Counted from the first letter of the stretch, positions 47,994-55,935 are shown. The stretch: 64,000 nt of DNA from Pseudomonas furukawaii (GCF_002355475.1 NZ_AP014862.1:5146001-5210000); one strand, 5' to 3'. The notes: generated from the sequence alone by a model not told the origin. Numbers and translations are program-made.

Positions 47994-49237
47994 AGATCGC
48001 CATCATCGGCAGCGGAATTTCCGGGCTCACCTGCGCCTGGCTGCTCAATCGCCGCCATGACATCACCCTGTTCGAAAGCGCCAGCTGGATCGGCGGCCAC
48101 ACCCACACCCTGGACGTGCGGCACAACGGCCGCCACTACGCCGTGGACACCGGCTTCATCGTCTTCAACGACTGGACCTACCCCAGCTTCATCCGCCTTC
48201 TCGACCAGCTCGGCGTGCCCTTCAAGCCCACCGAGATGAGCTTCTCGGTCACCGATCCGGCCAGCGGGCTGGAGTACAACGGGCACGACCTCAACACCCT
48301 GTTCGCCCAGCGCCGCAACCTGCTCTCCCCGGGCTTCTGGGGCATGTTGCGGGACATCCTCAGGTTCAACCGCGAGACCCAGGCCGACCTGCGCGACGGT
48401 CGCGTCGACGCCGGCACGACCCTTGGCGACTACCTGCGCCGCCAAGGCTATGGCCAGCGCTTCATCGACCACTACATCGTGCCCATGGGCGCCGCCATCT
48501 GGTCCATGTCCCTGGCCGACATGCAGGCCTTTCCCCTGGAGTTCTTCCTGCGCTTCTTCAAGAACCACGGCCTGCTCTCGGTGAGCCACCGGCCCCAGTG
48601 GTACGTGGTGGAGGGCGGTTCGCGCAGCTACGTCCCACACCTGATCGCCAGCTTCGAGGAACGGATTCGCCTGGACTGCCCGGTGCAGCGGGTCGAGCGC
48701 ACCGAGCAGGGCGTGCGCATCACCAGCGCGGCCGGCAGCGAGACCTTCGACAAGGTGGTCTTCGCCTGCCACAGCGACCAGGCCCTGGCCCTGCTGGCCG
48801 ATCCCAGCGACGCGGAACGCGCGATCCTGGGCGCCCTGCCCTACGCCGACAACGACGTGGTGCTGCACACCGACACCCGCCTGCTGCCGAGTCGCCGCCT
48901 GGCCTGGGCCAGCTGGAACTACCGCCTGGGCGGGCCGGCGCGGCAGCCAGCGGCGGTGACCTACAACATGAACATCCTCCAGGGCCTGGAAGGTCCGGAT
49001 ACCTTCTGCGTCAGCCTCAACCAGACCGAGGCCATCGACCCGGCGAGCATCATCGCCCGCTTCAACTACGCCCACCCCCAGTACAGCCTGTCGGGCATCG
49101 CCGCCCAGGCGCGCTGGGAGGAACTGGCCGGCGTGAACCACTCCTACTATTGCGGCGCCTACTGGGGCAACGGCTTCCACGAGGATGGCGTGGTCAGCGC
49201 CCTGCGTGTCGGCCGGGCGTTCGGAGAGGCGCCGTGA
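47990..49237 (+). CDS. FAD-dependent amine-oxidase-like oxidoreductase
   Basis: 415 residues. Start IAIIGSGISGLTCAWLLNRRH, HTHTLDVRHNGRHYAVDTGFIVFN, and the C-terminal GAYWGNGFHEDGVVSALRVG identify the flavoprotein that is paired with DUF1365 and Cfa in many proteobacteria. In those clusters it is thought to act on membrane fatty acids (for example furan fatty acid or related lipid modification); that function is not shown here. Overlaps both neighbours by 4 nt. Confidence 0.92.
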   Translation: MKIAIIGSGISGLTCAWLLNRRHDITLFESASWIGGHTHTLDVRHNGRHYAVDTGFIVFNDWTYPSFIRLLDQLGVPFKPTEMSFSVTDPASGLEYNGHDLNTLFAQRRNLLSPGFWGMLRDILRFNRETQADLRDGRVDAGTTLGDYLRRQGYGQRFIDHYIVPMGAAIWSMSLADMQAFPLEFFLRFFKNHGLLSVSHRPQWYVVEGGSRSYVPHLIASFEERIRLDCPVQRVERTEQGVRITSAAGSETFDKVVFACHSDQALALLADPSDAERAILGALPYADNDVVLHTDTRLLPSRRLAWASWNYRLGGPARQPAAVTYNMNILQGLEGPDTFCVSLNQTEAIDPASIIARFNYAHPQYSLSGIAAQARWEELAGVNHSYYCGAYWGNGFHEDGVVSALRVGRAFGEAP

Positions 49238-50064
49238 ACAGCGCCCTCTACTTCGGCTGGGTCCGGCATCGGCGCTTCTCCCCGCGCGCCCATGACTTCC
49301 GCTACCCCATCGGCCTGCTCTACCTGGACCTGGCGGAGCAGCAGCGGCTGTTCGACCTCTCCCCCCTGACCGGCCGGGGAAGGCTGGCGCCCTTCGCCTT
49401 TCGTGAAACGGACTTCCTGCCAGGCTTCACCCGGCGCGGCATCCCCCTGGCCGATGCGGTTCGACAGCGCGTCGGCGAAGCCCTGGGCCAGGCCCCGCAG
49501 GGCCCCATTCGACTGTTGGCCCAACCCCGCAGCTGGGGCCTGGCGTTCAACCCGGCGAGCTTCTTCTACTGCTTCGACACGTCCGAACGGCTGGTGGCCA
49601 TCCTCTGCGAAGTCACCAACACCCCCTGGCGCCAGCGCTACCACTACGTAATGCCGGTCAGCGGCGATGGCCACCAGCATCACCGGGTGGACAAGGCCTT
49701 CCATGTTTCGCCCTTCCTCCCCCGGGAACTGGAGTACCGCATGAGTTTCAGCCCGGTCGGCCAAGACCTGGGCATCCACATGGAGGACTGGCGGGGTGAC
49801 GACAAGCTGTTCGACGCCACCCTGCGCCTGACCCGCGCGCCCCTGGACCGCGCCAGCCTGCACCGCTACCTGTGGCGCTTTCCCTGGACCACCGCCCGCA
49901 CCCTTGCCGCCATCCATTGGCAGGCCCTGCGCCTGCTGCTGAAACGCACCCCTCTTTTCGACCATCAGGACGCCGACGACGAGTTCCGTCTGGCGACCCT
50001 TTCATCCCAGGAGCACGACGATGAAAAGCACCAGCCTCAGCGCCAAGCTCGGCGGCCTTCGTAG
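49234..50064 (+). CDS. DUF1365 family protein
   Basis: 276 residues, GTG start overlapping the previous stop. DUF1365 signatures: LYFGWVRHRRFSPRAHDFRYP, LAQPRSWGLAFNPASFFYCFD, CEVTNTPWRQRYHYV and DKAFHVSPFLP. Function unknown but strictly associated with Cfa-like methyltransferases. Its last 44 nt overlap the cfa gene. Confidence 0.92.
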   Translation: MNSALYFGWVRHRRFSPRAHDFRYPIGLLYLDLAEQQRLFDLSPLTGRGRLAPFAFRETDFLPGFTRRGIPLADAVRQRVGEALGQAPQGPIRLLAQPRSWGLAFNPASFFYCFDTSERLVAILCEVTNTPWRQRYHYVMPVSGDGHQHHRVDKAFHVSPFLPRELEYRMSFSPVGQDLGIHMEDWRGDDKLFDATLRLTRAPLDRASLHRYLWRFPWTTARTLAAIHWQALRLLLKRTPLFDHQDADDEFRLATLSSQEHDDEKHQPQRQARRPS

Positions 50065-51292
50065 CCTCGGCCTCGCCGCCGGTTTACTGCGCCGCGCCGT
50101 GCTCGGCCAACTCGGCCAGTTGCGACACGGCCATCTGGTGGTTCTGGAGGATGGCGAGCGGCTGTCCTTCGGCGCCCCCGATTCCAGCCTTCAGGCGGAG
50201 ATCCAGGTACTGGATCCGGGCGTCTGGGAGCTGGTGGCGGTCAAGGGGTCCATCGGCTCCGGCGAAGCCTACATCCACGGTTACTGGACCAGCCCCGACC
50301 TGACCGCCGTGATTCGCCTGTTCGTCGCCAACATCGAGGTGCTGGATGGCATGGAGCGCGGCTTCGCACGCCTGGGACGGCCATTGCTGCAGGCCCTGCA
50401 CTGGTTCAACCGCAATACGCGCACGGGGTCGCGGCGCAACATCGCCGCCCACTACGACCTGGGCAACGACCTGTTCCAGCAGTTCCTGGACCCGACCATG
50501 ATGTACTCCGCCGCCCAGTTCAGCGGCCCGCAGGACAGCCTCGAGGCCGCCCAGCTGTACAAGCTGGAGCGCATCTGCCGAAAGCTCGACCTGAAGCCCG
50601 GAGACCACCTGTTGGAGATCGGCAGCGGCTGGGGCAGCATGGCCATCCATGCGGCCCAGCGCCACGGATGCCGGGTCACCACCACCACCCTGTCCCGGGA
50701 GCAGTACGAGTACTGCCGCCGGCGCATCGAAGCCCTCGGCCTGGAGGACCGCATCACCCTGCTGCTGCAGGATTACCGTGACCTGGAGGGCCGCTACGAC
50801 AAGCTGGTGTCGATCGAGATGATCGAGGCGGTGGGGCATCGGTTCCTGCCCACCTACTTCAGGCAGTGTGCGCGTCTGCTCAAGGACGACGGCGTCATGC
50901 TGCTGCAGGCCATCACCATCCGCGACCAGCGCTACGAGCAGGCGCGACGCAGCGTCGACTTCATCCAGCGCTACATCTTCCCCGGCGGCGCCCTGCCGTC
51001 GGTGCACAAGCTGCTGGACGTCATGACCCACCACAGCGACCTCAACCTGCTGCACCTGGAGGACTTCGGCGACCACTACGCTCGCACCCTGCGCCTTTGG
51101 CACGAGAACCTGCGCCAGGCTCGGAACCGCCTGGAGCAGCTGGGCTACGACGAATACTTCTATCGGCTATGGGAGTTCTACTTCTGCTACTGCGAAGGGG
51201 GATTCATCGAGCGCGGCATCGGCACGGCGCAGCTGCTGCTGGCCAAGCCCGGCGCCCGTCCACAAGCCTTGCTCGGCCGCTTCGATGCCTAG
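50021..51292 (+). CDS. Cyclopropane-fatty-acyl-phospholipid synthase family methyltransferase
   Basis: 423 residues. An N-terminal lipid-binding part (YIHGYWTSPDLTAVIRLFVAN) precedes the SAM domain with AHYDLGNDLFQQFLD, EIGSGWGSMAIHAA and SIEMIEAVGHRFLPTYF, plus the C-terminal YCEGGFIERGIGTAQLLLAKP. The fold transfers a methylene or methyl group from SAM to unsaturated acyl chains in membranes. It is one of the Cfa paralogues tied to stress operons rather than the housekeeping copy. Confidence 0.92.
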   Translation: MKSTSLSAKLGGLRSLGLAAGLLRRAVLGQLGQLRHGHLVVLEDGERLSFGAPDSSLQAEIQVLDPGVWELVAVKGSIGSGEAYIHGYWTSPDLTAVIRLFVANIEVLDGMERGFARLGRPLLQALHWFNRNTRTGSRRNIAAHYDLGNDLFQQFLDPTMMYSAAQFSGPQDSLEAAQLYKLERICRKLDLKPGDHLLEIGSGWGSMAIHAAQRHGCRVTTTTLSREQYEYCRRRIEALGLEDRITLLLQDYRDLEGRYDKLVSIEMIEAVGHRFLPTYFRQCARLLKDDGVMLLQAITIRDQRYEQARRSVDFIQRYIFPGGALPSVHKLLDVMTHHSDLNLLHLEDFGDHYARTLRLWHENLRQARNRLEQLGYDEYFYRLWEFYFCYCEGGFIERGIGTAQLLLAKPGARPQALLGRFDA

Positions 51293-51797
51293 GCTGATCG
51301 CCAACGCCCTGCTGTTCCAGCTGGGCTGGCTGGCCTGTGTGCTGGCCAGCCAGCGGCCCTGGCTGCTGGTGGCCGTCCCGGCGATCCTGGCCATCCACTT
51401 CTTCTGGGTCGCCAGCTGGGCGCGGGAAGGCCGGATGATTGCCACCGTCTTCTTCCTGGGCAGTGCGCTGGACAGCTTCCTGGGCAACCTGGGGGTATTC
51501 GACTTCCCCGGCGAGAGCCGCCTGCTGCCCCTCTGGCTGGCGCTGCTCTGGGCCCTGCTGGCCACCACCCTCAACCACAGCCTGGCCTGGAGCGCTCGCC
51601 CCTGGTGGCGCGCCAGCCTGTTGGGCGCACTCTTCGCACCACCGGCCTACCTGGCGGGCGCACGCCTGGCCGATGTGTCGCTACCCCTGGGCACCATCAC
51701 CACCCTGGCACTGCTGGCGCTGATCTGGGCGCTGGTGCTGCCGCTGCTGCACCAGCTCGCGGCAATCTCGCGGGCCACCGCGAAACCCGGTCCATGA
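51285..51797 (+). CDS. DUF2878 integral membrane protein
   Basis: 170 residues with five to six hydrophobic spans; the DUF2878 pattern includes LLFQLGWLACVL, FFLGSALDSFLGNLGVFDFP and LNHSLAWSARPWW. It overlaps the cfa gene by 8 nt and closes the operon. In other genomes a DUF3833 gene often follows; here the stop codon directly touches the left repeat of the integrated element. Confidence 0.9.
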   Translation: MPRLIANALLFQLGWLACVLASQRPWLLVAVPAILAIHFFWVASWAREGRMIATVFFLGSALDSFLGNLGVFDFPGESRLLPLWLALLWALLATTLNHSLAWSARPWWRASLLGALFAPPAYLAGARLADVSLPLGTITTLALLALIWALVLPLLHQLAAISRATAKPGP

Positions 51798-51822
51798 AAC
51801 GAAAGAACCGGGCGCTTGGCCC
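51797..51822. repeat. attL: left 26-bp direct repeat of the integrated element
   Basis: Identical over 26 bases to 59126-59151, with the core AAAGAACCGGGCGCTTGG. The first base is the last base of the DUF2878 stop. It is the left half of a terminator whose other arm is missing on this side. Confidence 0.85.
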
Positions 51823-51915
51823 TGTAGATTGCCACTTCATTGCGTTGCAAAGCCCGTCGTTACGGGCTTCTCAACCAATCGCCCATGTCGATTCAGGCCA
51901 GTTCTCGCCAGTGGC

Positions 51916-51936
51916 TTCGACACTTCTTCGACACCT
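51916..51936 (+). repeat. Left copy of a 21-bp direct repeat (TTCGACAC doublet)
   Basis: Identical to 59039-59059 at the end of the integrase gene. Internally it is TTCGACAC-TTC-TTCGACAC. It lies 94 bp inside the left end. It may be an arm-type integrase binding site or the trace of an earlier integrase 3' end. Confidence 0.6.
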
Positions 51937-51993
51937 GCCAGCGGAACCCGGCGCCAGGATTCTTTGGCAAAATCTGCCAAAAGATAGGTTCCC

Positions 51994-52158
51994 ATGAGCG
52001 CCATGAGCATCTACCTGCCCGTTGCGCTCAGGAGCTTTGTGAATGAGCAGATCAGCCAGCGCGGCTACGGCACCAGTGGCGAGTACGTACCCGAGCTGAT
52101 CCGCGAGGACCAGGACAGACAGCGTCTACGCAACCGGGTACGGAACGCTAAGGCATGA
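51994..52158 (+). CDS. parD: Truncated ParD-type antitoxin
   Basis: 54 residues. The N-terminal ribbon-helix-helix is intact and typical (SIYLPVALRSFVNEQISQRGYGTSGEYV, then RELIRxDQDRQRLR-like RLRNRVRNAKA). Usual ParD proteins run to about 80 residues; here the chain ends soon after DQDRQRLR, as if about 20 residues of the toxin-binding tail were deleted. An inverted repeat TTTGGCA/TGCCAAA lies at about 51963-51981 and could be its operator. The partner parE is frameshifted. Confidence 0.7.
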   Translation: MSAMSIYLPVALRSFVNEQISQRGYGTSGEYVPELIREDQDRQRLRNRVRNAKA

Positions 52159-52483
52159 AGGCCGAGTCCATCACTCCCGGGCGCGAGCCAATCAGGATAT
52201 CGACGACGCCGTCAGCTATTACTTGGAGGAAGGAGCCGAGCAGGCCGCAGTCGGCTTTATCGATGTCCTGGAGCGGGCCTATAAGCACATCGGCCGGCAT
52301 CCCGAATCGGGCTCATCGCGATACGCGCATGAACTCGACCTACCGGGACTGCGCTCCTGGTCGCTGAAACGCTATCCCTACCTGGTCTTCTATATTGAGC
52401 GTGATGACCATATTGATGTGTGGCGGGTTTTGTATGGAACGAGAGATATCCCGGCGTGGATGCAGGACGGTGACGGGAGATGA
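52155..52483 (+). pseudogene. parE: Frameshifted ParE-type toxin gene
   Basis: The ATG at 52155 overlaps the parD stop in the usual coupled manner and gives MKAESITP, the expected ParE start. The rest of ParE (ANQDIDDAVSYYLEEGAEQA, then RHPESGSSRYAHELDLPGL and YPYLVFYIERDDHIDVWRVL) is in another frame from about 52185. Loss of a single base in the CCCGGG run near 52176-52181 would explain this. A TTG at 52223 could give only an N-terminally short protein. Toxin most likely inactive, unless the base is a sequencing error. Confidence 0.72.
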
Positions 52484-52574
52484 AATTCGCCCCTTTTTTT
52501 GCCTCAGGTGCACAGGACCGATCCCTTTGGTACGCTAGCGCGCCGGATTAGTGCCAGTTAGCTCAAGGATCGTA

Positions 52575-53111
52575 ATGAGTCGTACGCAAGAGGCGTTTGA
52601 TCGCTTTCGTGAGCAGGTCGGAACCCCGAGACTCCCTCCGCCCCATCTGATCGCCAATGCTGATCAGACGAGGCAGATGACTGCAACAGACGGGCTCCGT
52701 GAGTGGGAGGACGGCGCCGACAGTGCCAAGGCTTCTCCGCCAACCGAAGCCCCTCTCCTGACAACCGATCAGCTCGATTCGATCAATCTATGGGTGGTCC
52801 GATCTACCGATGTGGTTCACGCCTTAGAGAAATGTAGTTTCGGGAGTAACCTGGAGACTGGCGTTATCAAACACACGAATTTGACCGGTGGAGAGGCTGC
52901 ATACTCTGGTGGTGAACTACTCTTTCTTGAGGACGGCACTATCGTGGTCAACGGATGCTCGGGAAGATATGGTCCTAGAAGCCCAAAGGAGCTTGAGTCT
53001 GTCGTCGCAGCTTTTGCGCAGTCCGGATATCAGGTCTGGTATATGGGGTTCGATGAAGAAGCAAATCGCCCTTTACCTTTTCTTGGAGTGAGGCCGCAAT
53101 GGTTTCAATAA
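52575..53111 (+). CDS. Unknown 178-aa protein, first gene of a two-gene cargo
   Basis: 178 residues, no signal peptide or membrane span. The first 65 residues are polar and low in complexity. The C-terminal half (about 95-178) looks like a compact domain with KHTNLTGG, GGELLFLEDGTIVVNG, SGRYGPRSPKELE and a closing QVWYMGFDEE segment; I do not recognise the family with confidence. AAGGAT precedes the ATG at 4 nt. Its last 13 nt overlap the XRE-ImmA gene, so the pair is coupled. Base composition is clearly lower in GC than the chromosome. Possible roles: toxin, effector or sensor guarded by the peptidase. Confidence 0.75.
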   Translation: MSRTQEAFDRFREQVGTPRLPPPHLIANADQTRQMTATDGLREWEDGADSAKASPPTEAPLLTTDQLDSINLWVVRSTDVVHALEKCSFGSNLETGVIKHTNLTGGEAAYSGGELLFLEDGTIVVNGCSGRYGPRSPKELESVVAAFAQSGYQVWYMGFDEEANRPLPFLGVRPQWFQ

Positions 53112-54523
53112 AGGAAGCCCCCCCAAAGGAAGAGTTGGATTTAGTTTTCGGTCCAAGTTCTTCAGGCGATTCACTATTGGAAAGAGCCCGCACTTCTAGG
53201 CAGTGTTTTGTCCGCAGCCAAGTACAAGTTGCACCAGCCTCCCCAGAAGCAACAGGTCGAGTTTTCTCTGCATCAGAGGCTTTAGCTGCTTTTGGCTGGG
53301 AGATAATTCGCCGCGCCATTCTGGAAGGCGCTGCGCCAATAATCTCTTCGCCTCAAGAACCGGCGGCAACTTTAAAAGTACGAAGATCCGAGCTAGGTCT
53401 TTCTACTGGTGATGTATCCCGTCGCGCTGGCTGCTCCGAGTCTGAATTATTACGAGCTGAAACTGAGGGTGAACGCTCCCCATATCGCACTCTTGAACGG
53501 ATTGGTGCCGCGTTGGCACTTGACGAGCGAAAGCTCGGAATCCAAGCCAATCCAGGCAGAGATGCAGGATTAGGAGTTCGCCTTCGGGAACTAACCGGTC
53601 GTGGCGGAGATATGGCTGCATTCGGACCTAGCACTGTTCTGGGATTAACTGAAGCTGCTTGGGTTATCGCCCGTCAAGACTTTTTAAGCGACTCAGCGAA
53701 TGAGATAAAAGCAAAGCTTCCCGCCCACGACTCGAACTTCTCTTACCCTGCTTATCAAGTCGGGTTTTCGCTCGCTGCGAAAACGCGAAAATTACTTGAC
53801 CTTACCGATGACCAACCAATCGAAAGCGTGCGTGAGTTGATTGAGGACAAGTTAGGCATACCTCTGATCCAGCACTCACTCAATTCAAAATTTGCTGGAG
53901 CAACAATCTCAAATGGAACCTCCAGAGGTATTGTAATTAACGAAAATGGCATGAATAGCAATGTCTGGGTCAGGAGAATGACGCTGTCCCATGAACTCGG
54001 CCATTTACTTTGGGACCCAGAAGATAAACTAGAGAAGGTCCGCGCCGATGATTATGGCGACCTCGATGAAGACGTCCGCATATCGAAGCGTGACCCTGCT
54101 GAAATTAGAGCAAATGCATTTGCGGTTGCCTTCCTGGCGCCGCCTTCCGCAATCAAAAAGCTCGCAGCAAAAGAAAGCAATCCCGCAAAGGTAATATCTG
54201 AGATAATGACTATGTATGGCATTGGCGGCACTGCTGCCAAGCATCACTATCAAAATATTACTGGAATAAAGATTGGCGAAACTAATTTAGGCCTTCTTCC
54301 GGAGCCTGATGATGGATGGGTTGCAGCCGAGAACCTCTCCATTGATTACTTTCCGATAAACAACACACCAATAACTCGACGCGGTAGATTTGCTTGGCTC
54401 GTTGCGCGCCTATGCACTGACAACTTTTTGTCCTTAGATACAGCAGCTTCCTACCTAAATTGTAGCCAAGATGAAGCCAAGGACAACCTCAGCAAAATAA
54501 TTAGTTTATGGCAGACCAACTAG
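53099..54523 (+). CDS. XRE HTH - ImmA/IrrE (COG2856) metallopeptidase
   Basis: 474 residues. An N-terminal part (1-90) of no recognised type with ASEALAAFGWEIIRRAI, an XRE-type HTH at about 92-125 (KVRRSELGLSTGDVSRRAG), then the ImmA/IrrE zinc peptidase domain with HELGH at 298-302 and the following EIRANAFAVAFLAP helix, and a C-terminal domain of about 90 residues. Such proteins cleave a repressor or act as antitoxins/sensors in phage and ICE modules. It overlaps the 178-aa gene. GC is near 48%, far below the flanks, so it was acquired separately. Confidence 0.87.
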   Translation: MVSIKEAPPKEELDLVFGPSSSGDSLLERARTSRQCFVRSQVQVAPASPEATGRVFSASEALAAFGWEIIRRAILEGAAPIISSPQEPAATLKVRRSELGLSTGDVSRRAGCSESELLRAETEGERSPYRTLERIGAALALDERKLGIQANPGRDAGLGVRLRELTGRGGDMAAFGPSTVLGLTEAAWVIARQDFLSDSANEIKAKLPAHDSNFSYPAYQVGFSLAAKTRKLLDLTDDQPIESVRELIEDKLGIPLIQHSLNSKFAGATISNGTSRGIVINENGMNSNVWVRRMTLSHELGHLLWDPEDKLEKVRADDYGDLDEDVRISKRDPAEIRANAFAVAFLAPPSAIKKLAAKESNPAKVISEIMTMYGIGGTAAKHHYQNITGIKIGETNLGLLPEPDDGWVAAENLSIDYFPINNTPITRRGRFAWLVARLCTDNFLSLDTAASYLNCSQDEAKDNLSKIISLWQTN

Positions 54524-54809
54524 ATCAGCCATTCAATACGACATATTGAGCGGTGAAGCATCTGGCATTCGATTTTTTCAGCTCACATGCTATATGAAGC
54601 GTGAAACCAAGGGTGTCGTCAGACGCCCTTGCTAATTCAGAATATCACGACGAATATTTTTTATTTGCATCTCAGCAGCCGCTCTAGACCAATTCTTAGT
54701 TCTCACCCCTACTTACTTAACCCTATTCCTTCCCTGCATCTTTCTCATCTTTTCTCTCGAATGGGCCATAGTAGGACTGGATTGGCTCCCACTATCGGGA
54801 GAAGAAGCC
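54524..54809. other. AT-rich spacer in the element without a supported gene
   Basis: About 286 nt of low-GC sequence between the ImmA gene and the CsrA-like gene. A hydrophobic 84-codon reading frame crosses it but lacks a ribosome binding site and overlaps the next gene. It probably holds the promoter of the CsrA-like gene; no clear hexamers. Confidence 0.4.
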
Positions 54810-55016
54810 ATGCAAGTCCACAAAGGCGAGTGCAGAGTAGGCGATGTTCTGTCGCTGAACATCCTGGAAGGCAGGGCGAGTGAGGAGCTGATGCGGCTGT
54901 TGCTCACTCACGGGATAGAGATCGAGGTTGCGTCGATCCAGGGCGACACGGTGAAGCTGATCATCCGGGCGCCGGGGAAGATGATGATCGTTGAGGAGTT
55001 GGTTGCTCCGTCGTGA
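54810..55016 (+). CDS. Small CsrA-like protein
   Basis: 68 residues. The segment IEIEVASIQGDTVKLIIRAP resembles the CsrA core (beta strands ending in an xxAP turn) followed by a short helix-like tail. The N-terminus is diverged from the TRRxGE start of CsrA, so RNA binding is uncertain. GGGAG lies 8 nt before the ATG. Alternatively an unrelated small beta protein. Confidence 0.5.
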   Translation: MQVHKGECRVGDVLSLNILEGRASEELMRLLLTHGIEIEVASIQGDTVKLIIRAPGKMMIVEELVAPS

Positions 55017-55090
55017 GGTGGTGGAGCGAGGTGATTCATGCGGTCCTGGACCGCCGGAAGAACCAGCGGCCGCTGCCTTGCCGGTGATTG

Positions 55091-55363
55091 CTAATCCGCG
55101 TTGGAAGTCGGCAAGTTTGAATGGGCTTCGTCGTACGCAGGGCTTGTCTGCCCGATCTCAGGCATGACCTCTCCGGTCATCAGCCACCAGCGATATTGGG
55201 GATACAGCTCCCCCAGCTGCTCTAGCTCTTCCACGCCAAAGCGCGCTCGTCCTCTCTTGATGCTCTGCCAGCGCACATAGTCCTTGCTGTTGACCTCGGC
55301 AAGCTCTTTCAGGCTCGTCAGTTCCAGCAAGCAAAGCGCCCTATTGGCCATGCCTTCAGCCAT
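55091..55363 (-). CDS. Repressor-like DNA-binding protein of the element
   Basis: 90 residues, the only minus-strand gene of the element, divergent from the HTH-replication genes. LTSLKELAEVNSKDYVRWQSIKRG suggests a Cro/C1-type HTH and LYPQYRWWLMTGEVMPE is a conserved tail seen in Pseudomonas phage regulators. The arrangement is that of a lysogeny repressor. Operator-like TATGGAC repeats fill the intergenic gap. Confidence 0.65.
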   Translation of the reverse strand: MAEGMANRALCLLELTSLKELAEVNSKDYVRWQSIKRGRARFGVEELEQLGELYPQYRWWLMTGEVMPEIGQTSPAYDEAHSNLPTSNAD

Positions 55364-55376
55364 TGAAAAATTCCGT

Positions 55377-55424
55377 TATGGACTATTGTCATATTGGAGA
55401 TTTATGGATAATGTCCATATGGAC
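55377..55424. promoter_or_regulatory. Cluster of TATGGA(C) operator-like repeats
   Basis: Half-sites occur at 55377 (TATGGAC), 55403-55419 (TATGGA-N5-TCCATA) and 55413-55424 (the perfect palindrome GTCCATATGGAC). They lie between the repressor-like gene and the divergent HTH gene, where a genetic switch would be expected. Confidence 0.6.
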
Positions 55425-55474
55425 ATATTTCATAAACCTCGGCGTTAGTAGCCACAAATAGTGACGGAACGAGC

Positions 55475-55690
55475 ATGGAACTGGAAGACCTCTCACCGGC
55501 CAGCCTGGCCGGCCCCCAACAGGACGTAGAACCCATCGCCGCCTGGGCGGATCGCAACGGCGTCACCTGCGACACCGCCCGCGCCTGGGTGTATCGGGGA
55601 ATCATCCCCTCGGTGAAGCTCGGCAAGCTGCGCATGGTCAACTGCGCCCTGCTCCGCCAATGGCTTCTGGAACAGGAGTGGAACGCATGA
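55475..55690 (+). CDS. Small HTH protein (excisionase-like)
   Basis: 71 residues. The core IAAWADRNGVTCDTARAWVYRG then IPSVKLGKLRMVN is a winged HTH as in MerR/Xis/AlpA proteins. The first rightward gene after the operators, it may act as excisionase or activator. It overlaps the next HTH gene by ATGA. Confidence 0.7.
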   Translation: MELEDLSPASLAGPQQDVEPIAAWADRNGVTCDTARAWVYRGIIPSVKLGKLRMVNCALLRQWLLEQEWNA

Positions 55691-55935
55691 ACAACGCCAA
55701 CGTACGCCTCACCCTGGCCGCCCTGCCTTCCAGCGGCAACAGCGCCGTAATGAGCGCGGAAGCCTTCGCCGACATGTGCGGCGTTTCCGTCGAAACCGTG
55801 GTGGGCTGGATGGACAACGGCACCGTGCCTGCGGTGAGGGTCCAGGGCTCGCGCCTGATCAACCTGGAGCGGCTGTGCGAGGACCTGGAGCACGGCAAGG
55901 ACGAGTTCGATGAGGGGGACTACGACAATGACTAG
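55687..55935 (+). CDS. Second small HTH protein of the element
   Basis: 82 residues. MSAEAFADMCGVSVETVVGWMDNGTVPAVRV has the HTH-wing pattern of excisionase-type domains, followed by an acidic tail ([11 protein letters not shown]). Translationally coupled to both neighbours. One of the two HTH genes is probably the recombination directionality factor. Confidence 0.7.
   Translation: MNNANVRLTLAALPSSGNSAVMSAEAFADMCGVSVETVVGWMDNGTVPAVRVQGSRLINLERLCEDLEHGKDEFDEGDYDND

Noticed and set aside
52155-52367. 70-codon frame starting at the parE ATG
   Set aside because: Only the first few codons match ParE; the rest is the wrong frame after the presumed single-base loss.
54629-54883. 84-codon hydrophobic frame in the AT-rich spacer of the element
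   Set aside because: No ribosome binding site, odd composition and overlap with the better supported CsrA-like gene.
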